From assembly GCA_021811615.1 (NCBI GenBank), contig JAJZNW010000031.1, positions 25,267 to 89,266 of the forward strand: 64,000 nt of DNA. The letters run 5' to 3'. The translations under genes were made by a program, and so were the position numbers. Within the stretch, counting starts at the first letter, position 1, and each line of letters starts with the position of its first letter. The DNA is from Bacteroidota bacterium. GTDB lineage: Bacteria > Bacteroidota > Ignavibacteria > Kryptoniales > JAKASW01. The notes beneath the pieces are model-generated. The model did no database searches. It was not told the DNA's origin and saw only the letters and a list, made by a program, of their open reading frames with translations. Below are positions 1-9,342 of the stretch, in pieces.

Positions 1-18
1 AAAATGTTGGAGGAATAG

Positions 19-1872
19 ATGGATCACCCAGTTCGTTACAACTTCAAGGCGGCTACTGCCGCGCTGCTTATTTCGATATTACTCGGTGCCGGGTCGCTGT
101 CGGCCCAGACCCAGGCCGAAAGTCATCACGGATGGAAGCATCTCAAGTATGCGATTTTTTTCACCTCATACGATATGGAGAACCTTCTCGCCGATCCCGC
201 CCAGTTCAAAAAGACTATGGAGTACTTTGGTCCGGTCATGCCGGACAGAGTCTACATTGACGGAGTGGGCCGCGGGGGTAAAGTAGACGTTCCGCTTCTC
301 AAGGAGATAGCCGCGAGGTTCCGCGCGATGGGAATAGAAGCGGACGGTGCCATGGTCGCGACTTCACTCCGCGGCGGACCTTCAGCGTACAACAATCCGG
401 AGGACCTTGCATCCCTCAAAGAAAGGATGCAGGGGCTGGCGCAGGTTTTCAACAGGATCATACTCGACGACTGGCTTTTTACAAATGCGACAGACCCGAA
501 GAGCGTTGCCGACAGAGGCAACATGACCTGGGCGGAGTACCGGACAAAATTGATCCTGGAACAATCGAAGAAATATATCATCGACGCCGCGAAGGAGGTC
601 AATCCGAAAGTCCAGGTCGTTATAAAATTCCCCAACTGGTACGAAGGATTTGCCGAGAACGGCTACGATGTGAAGGATGAGGTCAAGCAATTCGACAAGA
701 TGGCGATAGGAATTGAGACCCGTGTGCCCGAGACGCAGCACCAGCACATCCCGATATACACCGGTTACTTTCTTCAGAAATGGGAATCGAGCGCCGATCC
801 CGCGAAGTGGGTCGGATCGTGGCTCGACAACTACGGGATGGAAGGGCAGTCGAACGACTACAACGCGCAGGTGTGGCAGGCAGTCCTCGCACGAACGCCC
901 GAGATCATACTCTGGTGCGCAGGCCAGCTCTGGCCGACAAATCCATCAAGCAACGTCTACCCCGATTTCGTGGCAAAACTTCCGGAGTTCAACCGTGTTG
1001 CAGGACTGTTGAACGGCAAAGCCCGCGGCGTGCCGATGTACATGCCGTTCGGATCTACCGGGGAGTACAACATAGCCGGCTATTTCGGCATGGCCGGGAT
1101 ACCGCTCGATCCGGTGACGACGTTTCCGAAAGAGAGCCCGATTTCCATATTCTGTTTGAACTCCGCGAAAGACCCCAACCTGGCTTCCGAACTCCTTGGA
1201 CAACTTACCGACGGCAAAAACATATTCATCACTTACGGACTTTGGAAGAAGCTTGCCGAAGAGGGAACGGAGTTCAAGAATGTCCTCAGTCTCCTTCCAT
1301 ACAGCGGCCAGGTGAGCGGCTCGACGTTCGGGTTGCTCCAGGGATACCGCGAAACAACTGTCAAGGCGGACAGGAAATTCACTTTCCCCGGCATCGAGGT
1401 GACCACCTGGCCGGAGACACGCGACGTCACGCTGTCACGGGAGGATTTCGATTTCCCCGTGCTCATGCGGGTGCACTACCTCAACGGTACGATTTTCATA
1501 CTCAACATGCCGAGCAATTTCTACGATCTTCTCCGGCTCCCGGTGCCAGTTCTGGACGCCATCCGTCAGCCTTTCGAGAAGGAGCTCGGCGTGCAGCTCG
1601 ATGGGTCCGGACATATAGCTATGTACCTTTTCGGCGAAAAGCAGTATGTCCTGTACAACATGAGCAACAGGATAGAGCCGGTCTCCCTGAGATTCGACAC
1701 GACGATTCAGACTCAAGGATGGAAAGAACTTGTCCGCAACGAGCAGGTGAAGGCGACTGTCGATTCTTCCTTCGCGCATTTCCCCGGCTACCCTCATTTT
1801 CACGGGCCGGTTTTCAGCAACGTCTCGTTGACACTGCAGCCTTACGAGATCACAGTAGTTCAAGCGCCGTAA
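19..1872 (+). CDS. Secreted protein of unknown family, glycosidase-like
   Basis: The 617-residue protein begins with a signal peptide (basic start, hydrophobic stretch about residues 15-28, likely cleavage after LSAQ). The ATG at 19 is preceded by TTGGAGGA. The first half has alternating strand/helix segments with acidic strand ends (VYIDGVGRGG, RIILDDWLF, VVIKFPNWYEGF), which suggests a TIM-barrel like those of glycoside hydrolases. The C-terminal part looks like the beta-rich accessory domain of such enzymes. I do not recognise a named family, so hydrolase activity is inference. The gene ends just before a strong terminator and is separate from the downstream gene. Any upstream partner lies outside the window. 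Confidence 0.75.
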   Translation: MDHPVRYNFKAATAALLISILLGAGSLSAQTQAESHHGWKHLKYAIFFTSYDMENLLADPAQFKKTMEYFGPVMPDRVYIDGVGRGGKVDVPLLKEIAARFRAMGIEADGAMVATSLRGGPSAYNNPEDLASLKERMQGLAQVFNRIILDDWLFTNATDPKSVADRGNMTWAEYRTKLILEQSKKYIIDAAKEVNPKVQVVIKFPNWYEGFAENGYDVKDEVKQFDKMAIGIETRVPETQHQHIPIYTGYFLQKWESSADPAKWVGSWLDNYGMEGQSNDYNAQVWQAVLARTPEIILWCAGQLWPTNPSSNVYPDFVAKLPEFNRVAGLLNGKARGVPMYMPFGSTGEYNIAGYFGMAGIPLDPVTTFPKESPISIFCLNSAKDPNLASELLGQLTDGKNIFITYGLWKKLAEEGTEFKNVLSLLPYSGQVSGSTFGLLQGYRETTVKADRKFTFPGIEVTTWPETRDVTLSREDFDFPVLMRVHYLNGTIFILNMPSNFYDLLRLPVPVLDAIRQPFEKELGVQLDGSGHIAMYLFGEKQYVLYNMSNRIEPVSLRFDTTIQTQGWKELVRNEQVKATVDSSFAHFPGYPHFHGPVFSNVSLTLQPYEITVVQAP

Positions 1873-1883
1873 CAGGGCTTGCC

Positions 1884-1925
1884 GGGTAGTCCGGAATTCT
1901 CTCCGGACTACCCGTTCGGTTTTTC
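1884..1925 (+). terminator. Rho-independent terminator
   Basis: A perfect 12-bp stem (1884-1895 with 1902-1913) closes a six-base loop and is followed by GTTCGGTTTTT. It lies 11 bases after the stop of the secreted protein gene. Confidence 0.85.
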
Positions 1926-2060
1926 GGGCTCTCCCCAAACGCCGTCCGGCGCACATTACATTTCCGCAAAGCAGCAGTCGGGGCCATGACGGCAGCTTTT
2001 CTTGCAGGACGAAATCATTCTTCGTAGTATTTCATAGATCACAGCACAGGAGGAGGAACA

Positions 2061-2648
2061 ATGAGCGATGCAGCTATACCCGTGAATCAACCCGCCGACA
2101 TACCGGAAATAAAATGGCGAAACATTATTTGGGCGCTGATTGCGATCGGCATCATGGTAGTGGTAATTCTCATAAGAGATTTCCGTCTGCTGAATTTCGT
2201 ACACGTGCTTGCAGGCCTTCTTTGGACGGGCACGGATTTGTTCATGGGGTTCGTGATCGGTCCAATAATGCGAAGGCTCGACTTGCAGGCACGCAGGGGC
2301 ATGATCCTGCGCCTGATGCCGAAGATGATTTTCTACATGCCGACGCTCGCGATCATCACTCCGACGGCGGGATTCTATCTCGCGTCCATGATGGGTTATC
2401 TCAATGTCGGCTATCCGCAGTACTGGTGGATGATCGCGGTATATTTCATTCTTGCAGTGCTGACGATACAAGGTCTCGGCATCCTTCTCCCGACGAACCT
2501 CAGGGTGTATTTCGAGATGAGGAAGGAAAGACCGGACGGCGAGAAGATACAGAGGCTGATGAAGAGCTATTTCCGTACCGTGGCAATCCAGGGTGCCATG
2601 CAGATAGCAATCATATTTGTGATGTCGCACCTCGCTACCGGGATTTAA
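2061..2648 (+). CDS. Integral membrane protein, CopD/DUF2269-like
   Basis: A 195-residue protein with about four or five hydrophobic helices (roughly residues 22-42, 45-70, 90-112, 125-148, 172-192). The segment FVHVLAGLLWTGTDLF has the His-x-x-x-x-x-x-Trp arrangement of CopD/DUF2269-type membrane proteins, where a His at the membrane edge may bind metal or haem. GGAGGAGG before the ATG supports the start. No partner gene points to a substrate. The family link rests on motif resemblance only. Confidence 0.7.
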   Translation: MSDAAIPVNQPADIPEIKWRNIIWALIAIGIMVVVILIRDFRLLNFVHVLAGLLWTGTDLFMGFVIGPIMRRLDLQARRGMILRLMPKMIFYMPTLAIITPTAGFYLASMMGYLNVGYPQYWWMIAVYFILAVLTIQGLGILLPTNLRVYFEMRKERPDGEKIQRLMKSYFRTVAIQGAMQIAIIFVMSHLATGI

Positions 2649-2915
2649 TTTACATGGCGGCAGTTTTTTCAGTGAACGAGGATCTCGCGGATGGGTTATC
2701 ACGGATCGCCAGGGAGTTCGTTTAAAGACACGCGACCGGACCGCGGGGAGGCGTCTACTTGCGCGCGCTCCCTGTTCGGACCCGGGAACGATTGCATTTG
2801 AACGAAGATGCGGATAATTTAGCCAAGTCAGGCGGCTGTGACGAAATCCGCGGTTCAAGGCGATCCGCCATCCCGGATTCTTCTCCAGCCGGGAAAACCG
2901 TCAGGAGGATTTGTC

Positions 2916-3077
2916 ATGGAAAAGATCAAAGTCGAAAATTCCAGCTTCGGAATTATCTGGGTAATCGGTTGGCTGTTTACAATCGGATTCCTCAAGCTGT
3001 TGTTTTGGCAGGGAGTATTGGCGATCATAATCTGGCCGTACTATCTTGGTTCTGCGCTCAGCGGGCTGTTGAAATAG
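2916..3077 (+). CDS. Small membrane protein, 53 residues
   Basis: The ATG at 2916 follows AGGAGG (2903-2908), which favours it over an in-frame start 78 bases upstream. The product has a charged N-terminus and two short hydrophobic stretches (about residues 12-26 and 29-45) containing the motif IIWPYYLGSAL. It resembles small two-helix hypothetical membrane proteins of unknown role. The next gene follows within 26 bases, so the two may be co-transcribed. Confidence 0.6.
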   Translation: MEKIKVENSSFGIIWVIGWLFTIGFLKLLFWQGVLAIIIWPYYLGSALSGLLK

Positions 3078-3102
3078 CGAGCTAATCCATCCCGGTTCCA
3101 CT

Positions 3103-3567
3103 GTGGCATCCCTCTCGGAACACACCGTAAAATCCGTGGCCGTTTTCGCAGCCGTGTGCGCACTCTCTCTGCCCACACCCTTACCGGCTCAGATGGACTC
3201 ATGCGATATCTGTGTCAACATAATCCATCTTAGAAACGACCGTGGTGCGGTCGAAGTCGCCCTTTACAATTCCAGGGATACTTTTCTCGGCGATTCTTCT
3301 AAAGTCTTTCGTACCGCGGAGGGGCGATCGAAAGCGGGGATGTCTAAGGTCTTCTTCAGGCGTGTCCCATTCGGAACATACGCTATCGCGGTGTTTCACG
3401 ATGAGAACCTGAACATGAAGATGGACAAGGGAATGTTCGGAATACCGAAAGAAGGATACGGCTTTTCGAACGACGCCACGGGCTTTATGGGAGCACCGGA
3501 TTTCGATCAGGCGAAATTTGTTTGCGACCGGGATTCGATTCCGGTGACCATCAAAATGAGATACTAG
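3103..3567 (+). CDS. Secreted DUF2141 protein
   Basis: A 154-residue exported protein. The signal peptide ends near PLPAQ. The rest is a DUF2141 domain: an opening strand with N-x-RNDRGAVEVALY, the central VPFGTYAIAVFHDENLN and the terminal EGYGFSNDA segment are typical. DUF2141 proteins are small beta-sandwich proteins outside the cytoplasm with no firm biochemical role. The start is uncertain: GTG at 3103 has no clear Shine-Dalgarno sequence, and an in-frame GTG at 3136 would give a shorter signal peptide. Confidence 0.8.
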   Translation: MASLSEHTVKSVAVFAAVCALSLPTPLPAQMDSCDICVNIIHLRNDRGAVEVALYNSRDTFLGDSSKVFRTAEGRSKAGMSKVFFRRVPFGTYAIAVFHDENLNMKMDKGMFGIPKEGYGFSNDATGFMGAPDFDQAKFVCDRDSIPVTIKMRY

Positions 3568-3619
3568 GCTTGTTGACGGGCGATCCCGCGGGAGATACCC
3601 ACACGTTTTGGGAAGGGCC

Positions 3620-5101
3620 TTAAGCCTGCAGTCGGTCTCCGATTCTTACCGTTTCCCTGACGAACTCGTCGAAATCCTCCTTCCTGCTCCTGTGGTTCGT
3701 GTTGGCGACACGTATCGCGTATTTACCTCCGAGTATTGTCGAAGAGGGTGAAGCGATTCCGGCCTCTTGAAGAGACATCACGATCTCTTTGTTCAGGCTG
3801 TTGAGGCGTTCGTCTGAGAAATCCTTCCTTCTATATCTGAAGCAAACCACGTTCATGCTTACAGGCGTCAGTAGTTCGAGACGCTCTTCCCGTTCAATGA
3901 GTTTTCCCAGATAGAAAGCCTGGGCAATGTTCTGACGTATGGCAGCGGCATATTTCTGAATGCCGTGCTCTTTCAGGGACATCCACACCTTGAGTGCCTT
4001 GAATCCCCGCGACAGCTCGAGTCCGTAATTTCCCATAGGGTCGGGACCGGCGGCGAGTCCTCTTTCATGGTTCATCAGGTAGTTCGGCTCGCTCGAAAAA
4101 GCGTCTCTATGTGCAGTCGCATCTCTAATCAGCACACATCCGACCTCGAACGGCATGTACATCCACTTGTGGAGGTCGAAAGCCACGCTGTCGGCTTCTT
4201 CAATCGCGCTCAGTCTGTTCGCGTATTCCGGGACCATCTTAGCCAGGGCTCCGAACGCCCCGTCGATGTGAAACCACAATCCGTGTTTCCTGGCAACAGA
4301 GAGAAGCTCTTCGAGCGGATCTATCGCGCCTGTGTTCACGGTTCCGGCGTTTCCTATCACGCAGAATGGTGAATTGCCGGATGCGAGATCCGATTCGATG
4401 GCCCGTTTCAGCTCATCTGTATTTATCCGGTAGTTTTCGTCGACTGAAATCTTTCTCAATGAATTCGATCCGATGCCCATGACCTCCACGGCCTTTTCGA
4501 CGCAGCTATGAGTCTCGGTTGAACAATAGAGAGTGAGGTTGCCCTTCACCGCCCGAACGCCATCTTTTCGGATGTTCTTTCCGGTTTGATGATTTCTCGC
4601 CACCATGAGCGCGGTGATGTTTGCCATGGAACCGCCGCTGACTAGAATGCCGGAAGATGATTGCGGATAATTCATCATCTCTTTGCACCAGTTCAGGACT
4701 TGCTGCTCGACGTACATCGCTGCGTGTTCGCCCAGCGCCGTGTTCGGGTTCATCGCAGCCGCCAGCATCTCTGCGAGCATCCCGAACGGTGTTCCCGTTC
4801 CCTGCACCCAAGCCCAGAAACGCGGATGGATGTTCCCGCTCGGATAGGGAAGGATGTGTCGCCTGAATTCGCCATAGATCTTCTCGATCTCCTGCGGCGA
4901 TTGCGGAATGTTCGTTTTCAGGAATTCTTTTGTCTCGTCGGGAATTTTTCGCCAGGAGGGTTCGTGTCGGACCTTTTGCAGACGGTCCATCATGTCGTCG
5001 ACCATTCTATGACCGAGCCTGCGCATCGCTTCCCAGTCGATCGGGTCGAGAGAGACCTCATCGGAAAGGAGTTTGTGATAATCCTTCATTTCTTTCTTCA
5101 T
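3620..5101 (-). CDS. PLP-dependent group II amino-acid decarboxylase
   Basis: A 493-residue protein of the aromatic-L-amino-acid/glutamate decarboxylase family (fold type I). Visible landmarks are the cofactor phosphate-binding region VSGGSMANITALMVAR, the pyridine-stacking His in ETHSC, the Asp in WFHIDGAFGALA that contacts the pyridine nitrogen, and the Schiff-base Lys in FDLHKWMYMPFEVG. Length matches the family. Substrate cannot be read from the sequence; aromatic amino acids are the usual guess for this subgroup. It is followed on the same strand by a SemiSWEET gene 32 bases away. The start is either the ATG at 5101 or one 12 bases inside. Confidence 0.9.
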   Translation of the reverse strand: MKKEMKDYHKLLSDEVSLDPIDWEAMRRLGHRMVDDMMDRLQKVRHEPSWRKIPDETKEFLKTNIPQSPQEIEKIYGEFRRHILPYPSGNIHPRFWAWVQGTGTPFGMLAEMLAAAMNPNTALGEHAAMYVEQQVLNWCKEMMNYPQSSSGILVSGGSMANITALMVARNHQTGKNIRKDGVRAVKGNLTLYCSTETHSCVEKAVEVMGIGSNSLRKISVDENYRINTDELKRAIESDLASGNSPFCVIGNAGTVNTGAIDPLEELLSVARKHGLWFHIDGAFGALAKMVPEYANRLSAIEEADSVAFDLHKWMYMPFEVGCVLIRDATAHRDAFSSEPNYLMNHERGLAAGPDPMGNYGLELSRGFKALKVWMSLKEHGIQKYAAAIRQNIAQAFYLGKLIEREERLELLTPVSMNVVCFRYRRKDFSDERLNSLNKEIVMSLQEAGIASPSSTILGGKYAIRVANTNHRSRKEDFDEFVRETVRIGDRLQA

Positions 5102-5133
5102 CTGGTTTTAGCCGATTGCTGCGGGGAGACGGT

Positions 5134-5388
5134 TCACTTGTGTCTTATTTTCATTCCCAGTATTGCTACCGTGAGAATGAAGGTAATTCCATTCGCAAGG
5201 ATGATAGGCAGCGATCTGAGCCGGACACCGAAGACAAGCCACAGGAAAACTCCCGAGCACATCATCAGGTACATTCTAAGGCTTATGTCTTTAGCCGAGC
5301 GCGTCTTCCATACCTTCAGGAATTGGGGAATGTATGCGGCCGTGGTCAGTACCGCGGCCAGGTAACCTATCGTTTCAGTCAGTGTCAT
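5134..5388 (-). CDS. SemiSWEET sugar transporter
   Basis: An 84-residue protein with three predicted helices, the single triple-helix bundle of bacterial SemiSWEETs, which dimerise to move sugars down their gradient. The PQ-loop motif is present (AAYIPQFLKVWKTRSAKDIS) and helix 3 contains the conserved Asn (ILANGITFILT). Length is typical. It lies between a decarboxylase and a PaiB-like gene with short gaps, so the three may share a transcript, though their roles do not obviously connect. Confidence 0.92.
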   Translation of the reverse strand: MTLTETIGYLAAVLTTAAYIPQFLKVWKTRSAKDISLRMYLMMCSGVFLWLVFGVRLRSLPIILANGITFILTVAILGMKIRHK

Positions 5389-5399
5389 GGGTGTCTGAT

Positions 5400-6023
5400 C
5401 TATTTTACCTTCCTTATTTGCGACATCTTTGCTGCCACCATCTTTGCGTTGTAATTTTCCAGCTTCTCGAGCTCCGCTATGATATTCCTGTAATCTTCAT
5501 CATCCCTGTTCTGGCTCATCTTCCAGGAGGCCTCGACCTTCTCGATATCTATTTCGAATCCGACAATTCCCCCTATCTGTTTCTCGATTTCGCTTTGCAG
5601 GACACCCTGTGTCAGCGGATGTGAAGAGACCCGCTCATGGAGACGTGTCATCTTCTCGAGAGAGTTACGCAAACGCTCCCCTTCGACGACCCTCAGGCGG
5701 CCGTAGACATGAACGCTCATGTAGTTCCAGGTGGGAACGTTCGGATGATTGTACCATGAAGATGAAATATAATGCTGGACCGGTGAAAGGAAAATCGCCA
5801 GGACTTCCGGCTGTGATTCGAAAAGTTTCCATTGTGCGTTTGCTTTTGCGACGTGGCCGGACAAAACCGTTTCACCGTGCGCGTTCTCTTCCAATTCCAG
5901 CGGACAATGGGTCGCGACCGGGTACTCGTTTCCCCGGCTGACGAGCGACGCGAGCGGGTTCTCCTTTATGAACCGCGCTGTCTCCGGCCAGTCCTTTGTC
6001 TCGAAAAATCTCGGAACGTACAT
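5400..6023 (-). CDS. PaiB-like FMN-binding negative regulator
   Basis: A 207-residue protein of the PaiB/FMN-binding split-barrel family. The beginning MYVPRFFETKD, the central HVAKANAQW, the SSSWYNHPNVPTWNY segment and the late GIVGFEIDIEKVEASWKMSQNR are diagnostic. I chose the start at 6023 because AAGGA lies about ten bases upstream and the family begins MYVP; the frame stays open further upstream. Bacillus PaiB represses protease and sporulation genes, but many homologues are probably flavin-binding enzymes rather than DNA-binding proteins. Confidence 0.9.
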   Translation of the reverse strand: MYVPRFFETKDWPETARFIKENPLASLVSRGNEYPVATHCPLELEENAHGETVLSGHVAKANAQWKLFESQPEVLAIFLSPVQHYISSSWYNHPNVPTWNYMSVHVYGRLRVVEGERLRNSLEKMTRLHERVSSHPLTQGVLQSEIEKQIGGIVGFEIDIEKVEASWKMSQNRDDEDYRNIIAELEKLENYNAKMVAAKMSQIRKVK

Positions 6024-6260
6024 TTCCAACGTATCCTTTCCTGTATTCGCTAAACGGCGGTCTCTTCCATGACTAAAAATAGTCACGAATCTCCCTCCCA
6101 TTCAAATGCCAGCGCCCGGACAACGGCATGGATTCAAATTGCTTCGGTGACAAGGTGAGGGATGCGATGCTTGTCGTTTGCAGCGAAGGGGCTTCCTCAA
6201 ATCCCTTGGATAGATTTTTGTCATTTCGTAAGTTTTGACATGTCGGGCAGCAGAAGGGCA

Positions 6261-9200
6261 ATGCGGGCACGAACGGTGCTGTGGGCGATAATATTGCTGG
6301 TGGTAAACCTGGCGTGTCGTATTGAGATCGCAGTCGGCCAGGGCCTTAATCCCGGGAAACGGCTGACGCAGTACATCCACGATTCATGGGAGGGCAAGGA
6401 CGGTCTGCCGCAGAATTCCGTCCAGGCCATCTGCCAGACTCGCGACGGCTATCTGTGGCTGGGGACTTATGAAGGGCTCGCGAGATTCGACGGGTTTACG
6501 TTCAAGGTGTATGACAGGAACAACACGCCTGAGCTTCTCAGCAACAGGATCATGTCTCTCACCGAAGACCATGAGGGACATTTATGGATAGGGACTTACG
6601 GCGGGGGGCTCACCGAAATGATTCCAGGGGCGTTCGGCGCCCACGATTCTTTCAGGACATACACCAGGGGTGACGGACTCGAAAGCATGTTTTTCGCCGT
6701 CAACGAGATGGCCTGCGACTCGATGGACAACATTTGGTTCCTGACCGATCGGGAAGAAATTACAAGATTCAATCACAAGACTTTTGAGAATTATCGCCCG
6801 TGGAGGAGATCGGCAAATCCGAACTACGCGTGGCGTGCCATCACGGTGGATCGCGGCGGGAAGTTGTGGTGCCTGTGTGAAGGGGATATTTATGTGTACC
6901 AGGAAGGTGTCTTCAGGAGGTTGCCTGGAATCACCGCCTTCAGGAAAGTCGTGACAATCGGTCCGGGGGCTGTCGAGGGAATCTGGGCCGCCGGCGCCGC
7001 GAAAGACGGCACTCTTCGGCTCGTGCATATTGTCGGAGACAGCCTGAGGGTCGCGCCACCCCTGAACCTTCACTTCCCTTCAGAATACGCGGGCCCTTTC
7101 GTACGGATATTCGAAGACAAGAACGGGGCCGTCTGGGTCGGAATGCCGGTCGGGAAGCTCGTCCGAAATTATGGGAATCGCGCGGAATTGATGACGGTTC
7201 GTGATGGGCTTACGAGCCAGTACATCCAGGCACTGTTCCAGGATCGCGAAGGCTCGCTCTGGATCGGCGCGGACGGTGGAGGCCTTAACCGTCTCCGTGA
7301 CGCGCCGTTCGCTACCATCGGGAAACCCGAAGGGCTGATTCATGAGAATATTGAAATGCTCTTCGCGGACAGCAAGGAAAATGTCTGGGTAGGAGCGCTC
7401 GATCATTCTCTCTATTCCATCGACGCGGGGCGGTCCCGGAACCCGGCAGCTGCGCCCGTCTCCAACGCGCCGGTTGGGAAGTACACGTGTGCCGCTGAAG
7501 ACGGCAGCGGTAACATTTTCTTTTCGGGTACTGCGATCCTTACGCACGACGGGAGAATGAAGAAAGACACGATGTTTGGCAATCCCAATCTTCTCGTGAC
7601 ACAAGTCGATCGTCGAAACGTCTTCTGGGCGGGCGGGCAGGGAGAGGGGCTCTACAGGTTTGAGAACGGGGTGCGCGAACACTTCGAAATGTCGGATGGA
7701 CTGGTCGGCAACGACGTGCGCTCACTGCTTGTCGACGACCAGAATATCCTGTATGTCGGAACACAGGAAGGCTTGTCGGTCTTTGACGGAAAATCTTTCA
7801 GAAACTACACGACGAAGGACGGCCTTCCGAACGATTGGATACGATCCATGTACATGGACGCCGAAGGAAGTCTCTGGCTTGCTACCGACGGCGGGCTTGG
7901 CAGATTGAAAGGAAATCGGTTCAGGTCATACGGAAAAGCAAGCAGAGAATTGTCAGGCATCATTCATGTCGTTCTCGAGGACGATTCGAGCCGGCTGTGG
8001 ATGAGCAGCAACAAAGGTGTCTTTCTGGTTTCGAAGCGCGACCTCGATGGGTTCGATGCAGGCAGAGTTTCCAGCGTGGCCGTCCGGGTGTACGACGAAT
8101 CCGACGGGATGCGCAGCGCGGAAGGGAACGGGACATTTCCTGAAGGAGGATGCCGCACTGCTGACGGGCAGCTGTGGTTCGCAACAGTGAAGGGAGTCGT
8201 CGAGGTCAATCCCAACGATATTCCCGCGAACGATGTCGTCCCGCCGGTGGTGATCGAGCGGGTGATCGCGCAGGATCATGAAGTCTCCCTGTCTGAGCAC
8301 CCGGCCTTCCCTTACGGTACTAAGAAAATGGAGTTCGATTTTGCGGCCCTGAGCTACCGCAACGTCAACCGCAATACTTACCGTTATCGGCTGGACGGTT
8401 ACGATAGAGGATGGACGGAGGAGAAACACCGGACGCGAGTTACATATCTCGGGCTGTCCCCGGGCACCTATACTTTTCGCGTAACGGGCGCAAACGACGA
8501 CGGATTATGGAATCCTCAGGGAGCGAAGGTCACATTTACGATAGCTGCACCGTTTTGGATGACGTGGTGGTTCAGGGGAATGATGCTTTTCTTCGCCCTG
8601 AGTGTCATTGCCTGGATCATTAAGCACGTTGAAGTGCGCCGGATCAAGCTTCAGCTTCGTCGCATGGAGCATGAACACGCGCTGGAACGGGAACGCAGCA
8701 GAATTTCGAAAGACTTGCATGACGATGTCGGGTCTATGTTAACCAAGATTCTTTTCCTGAGCACGGCCGCCTGCAAATCTTCGGCGGACGGGACGCGGTC
8801 CATGGAAAAGATTTCGACCACAGCCGAAGAAGCCGTGAAGAAAATGGACGAGATCGTGTGGGCGGTTAATCCGCGCAACGATAATCTGAAAAATCTCTGG
8901 GCATATATAACCGAATATGCCGCAGAACTCTTCGATTCGACGCCGGTTGCCCCGCGTTTCGAATTCCCGGCCGAGATTCCCGACATGGTGCTCGCTTCAG
9001 ACCTCCGGCATAACGTGTTCCTCGTAGTCAAGGAGTCCCTGTCGAACGTCTTGAAGCATTCACGGGCAGAGACCGTCCGTCTAAGACTCGATGTGATGAA
9101 AGGCCTGATAAGAATCGTAGTCTCCGACAACGGCGTCGGGATCGATCACCGCGCGAAAAACGGGTTGGGAAACGGGCTGAAGAACATGGCGGAAAGAATT

Positions 9201-9293
9201 GAAAAGATCGGCGGAGGTCTGCAGATTCGACAGGCAGAACCTTCGGGAACAGAGATAGCCGTGGAATTCAAGGCGAATTCCTGGAAAGGATAG
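6261..9293 (+). CDS. Propeller-type sensor histidine kinase (Reg_prop, Y_Y_Y, HisKA_3)
   Basis: A periplasmic sensor kinase of about 1010 residues. After a signal sequence come at least eight Reg_prop blades, such as YLWLGTYEGLARFDG, LWIGADGGGLNRL and LYVGTQEGLSVFDG, forming one or two beta-propellers. A Y_Y_Y domain follows (YRYRLDGYDRGW to TYTFRVTGANDDG), then one membrane helix, a HisKA_3 dimerisation domain with phospho-His about residue 820 (DLHDDVGS), and a HATPase domain with N-box (ESLSNVLKHS), VSDNGVGI and GNGLKNM. I prefer the ATG at 6261 (GAAGGG upstream, clean signal peptide); 6162 and 6240 are alternatives. Propeller kinases often sense carbohydrate or polymer fragments. The next gene is its response regulator. 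Confidence 0.93.
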   Translation: MRARTVLWAIILLVVNLACRIEIAVGQGLNPGKRLTQYIHDSWEGKDGLPQNSVQAICQTRDGYLWLGTYEGLARFDGFTFKVYDRNNTPELLSNRIMSLTEDHEGHLWIGTYGGGLTEMIPGAFGAHDSFRTYTRGDGLESMFFAVNEMACDSMDNIWFLTDREEITRFNHKTFENYRPWRRSANPNYAWRAITVDRGGKLWCLCEGDIYVYQEGVFRRLPGITAFRKVVTIGPGAVEGIWAAGAAKDGTLRLVHIVGDSLRVAPPLNLHFPSEYAGPFVRIFEDKNGAVWVGMPVGKLVRNYGNRAELMTVRDGLTSQYIQALFQDREGSLWIGADGGGLNRLRDAPFATIGKPEGLIHENIEMLFADSKENVWVGALDHSLYSIDAGRSRNPAAAPVSNAPVGKYTCAAEDGSGNIFFSGTAILTHDGRMKKDTMFGNPNLLVTQVDRRNVFWAGGQGEGLYRFENGVREHFEMSDGLVGNDVRSLLVDDQNILYVGTQEGLSVFDGKSFRNYTTKDGLPNDWIRSMYMDAEGSLWLATDGGLGRLKGNRFRSYGKASRELSGIIHVVLEDDSSRLWMSSNKGVFLVSKRDLDGFDAGRVSSVAVRVYDESDGMRSAEGNGTFPEGGCRTADGQLWFATVKGVVEVNPNDIPANDVVPPVVIERVIAQDHEVSLSEHPAFPYGTKKMEFDFAALSYRNVNRNTYRYRLDGYDRGWTEEKHRTRVTYLGLSPGTYTFRVTGANDDGLWNPQGAKVTFTIAAPFWMTWWFRGMMLFFALSVIAWIIKHVEVRRIKLQLRRMEHEHALERERSRISKDLHDDVGSMLTKILFLSTAACKSSADGTRSMEKISTTAEEAVKKMDEIVWAVNPRNDNLKNLWAYITEYAAELFDSTPVAPRFEFPAEIPDMVLASDLRHNVFLVVKESLSNVLKHSRAETVRLRLDVMKGLIRIVVSDNGVGIDHRAKNGLGNGLKNMAERIEKIGGGLQIRQAEPSGTEIAVEFKANSWKG

Positions 9294-9342
9294 CATCTTT
9301 GTGCTATTGAACCACATTGTCTCGAGAGACAGCTTGTTACAA

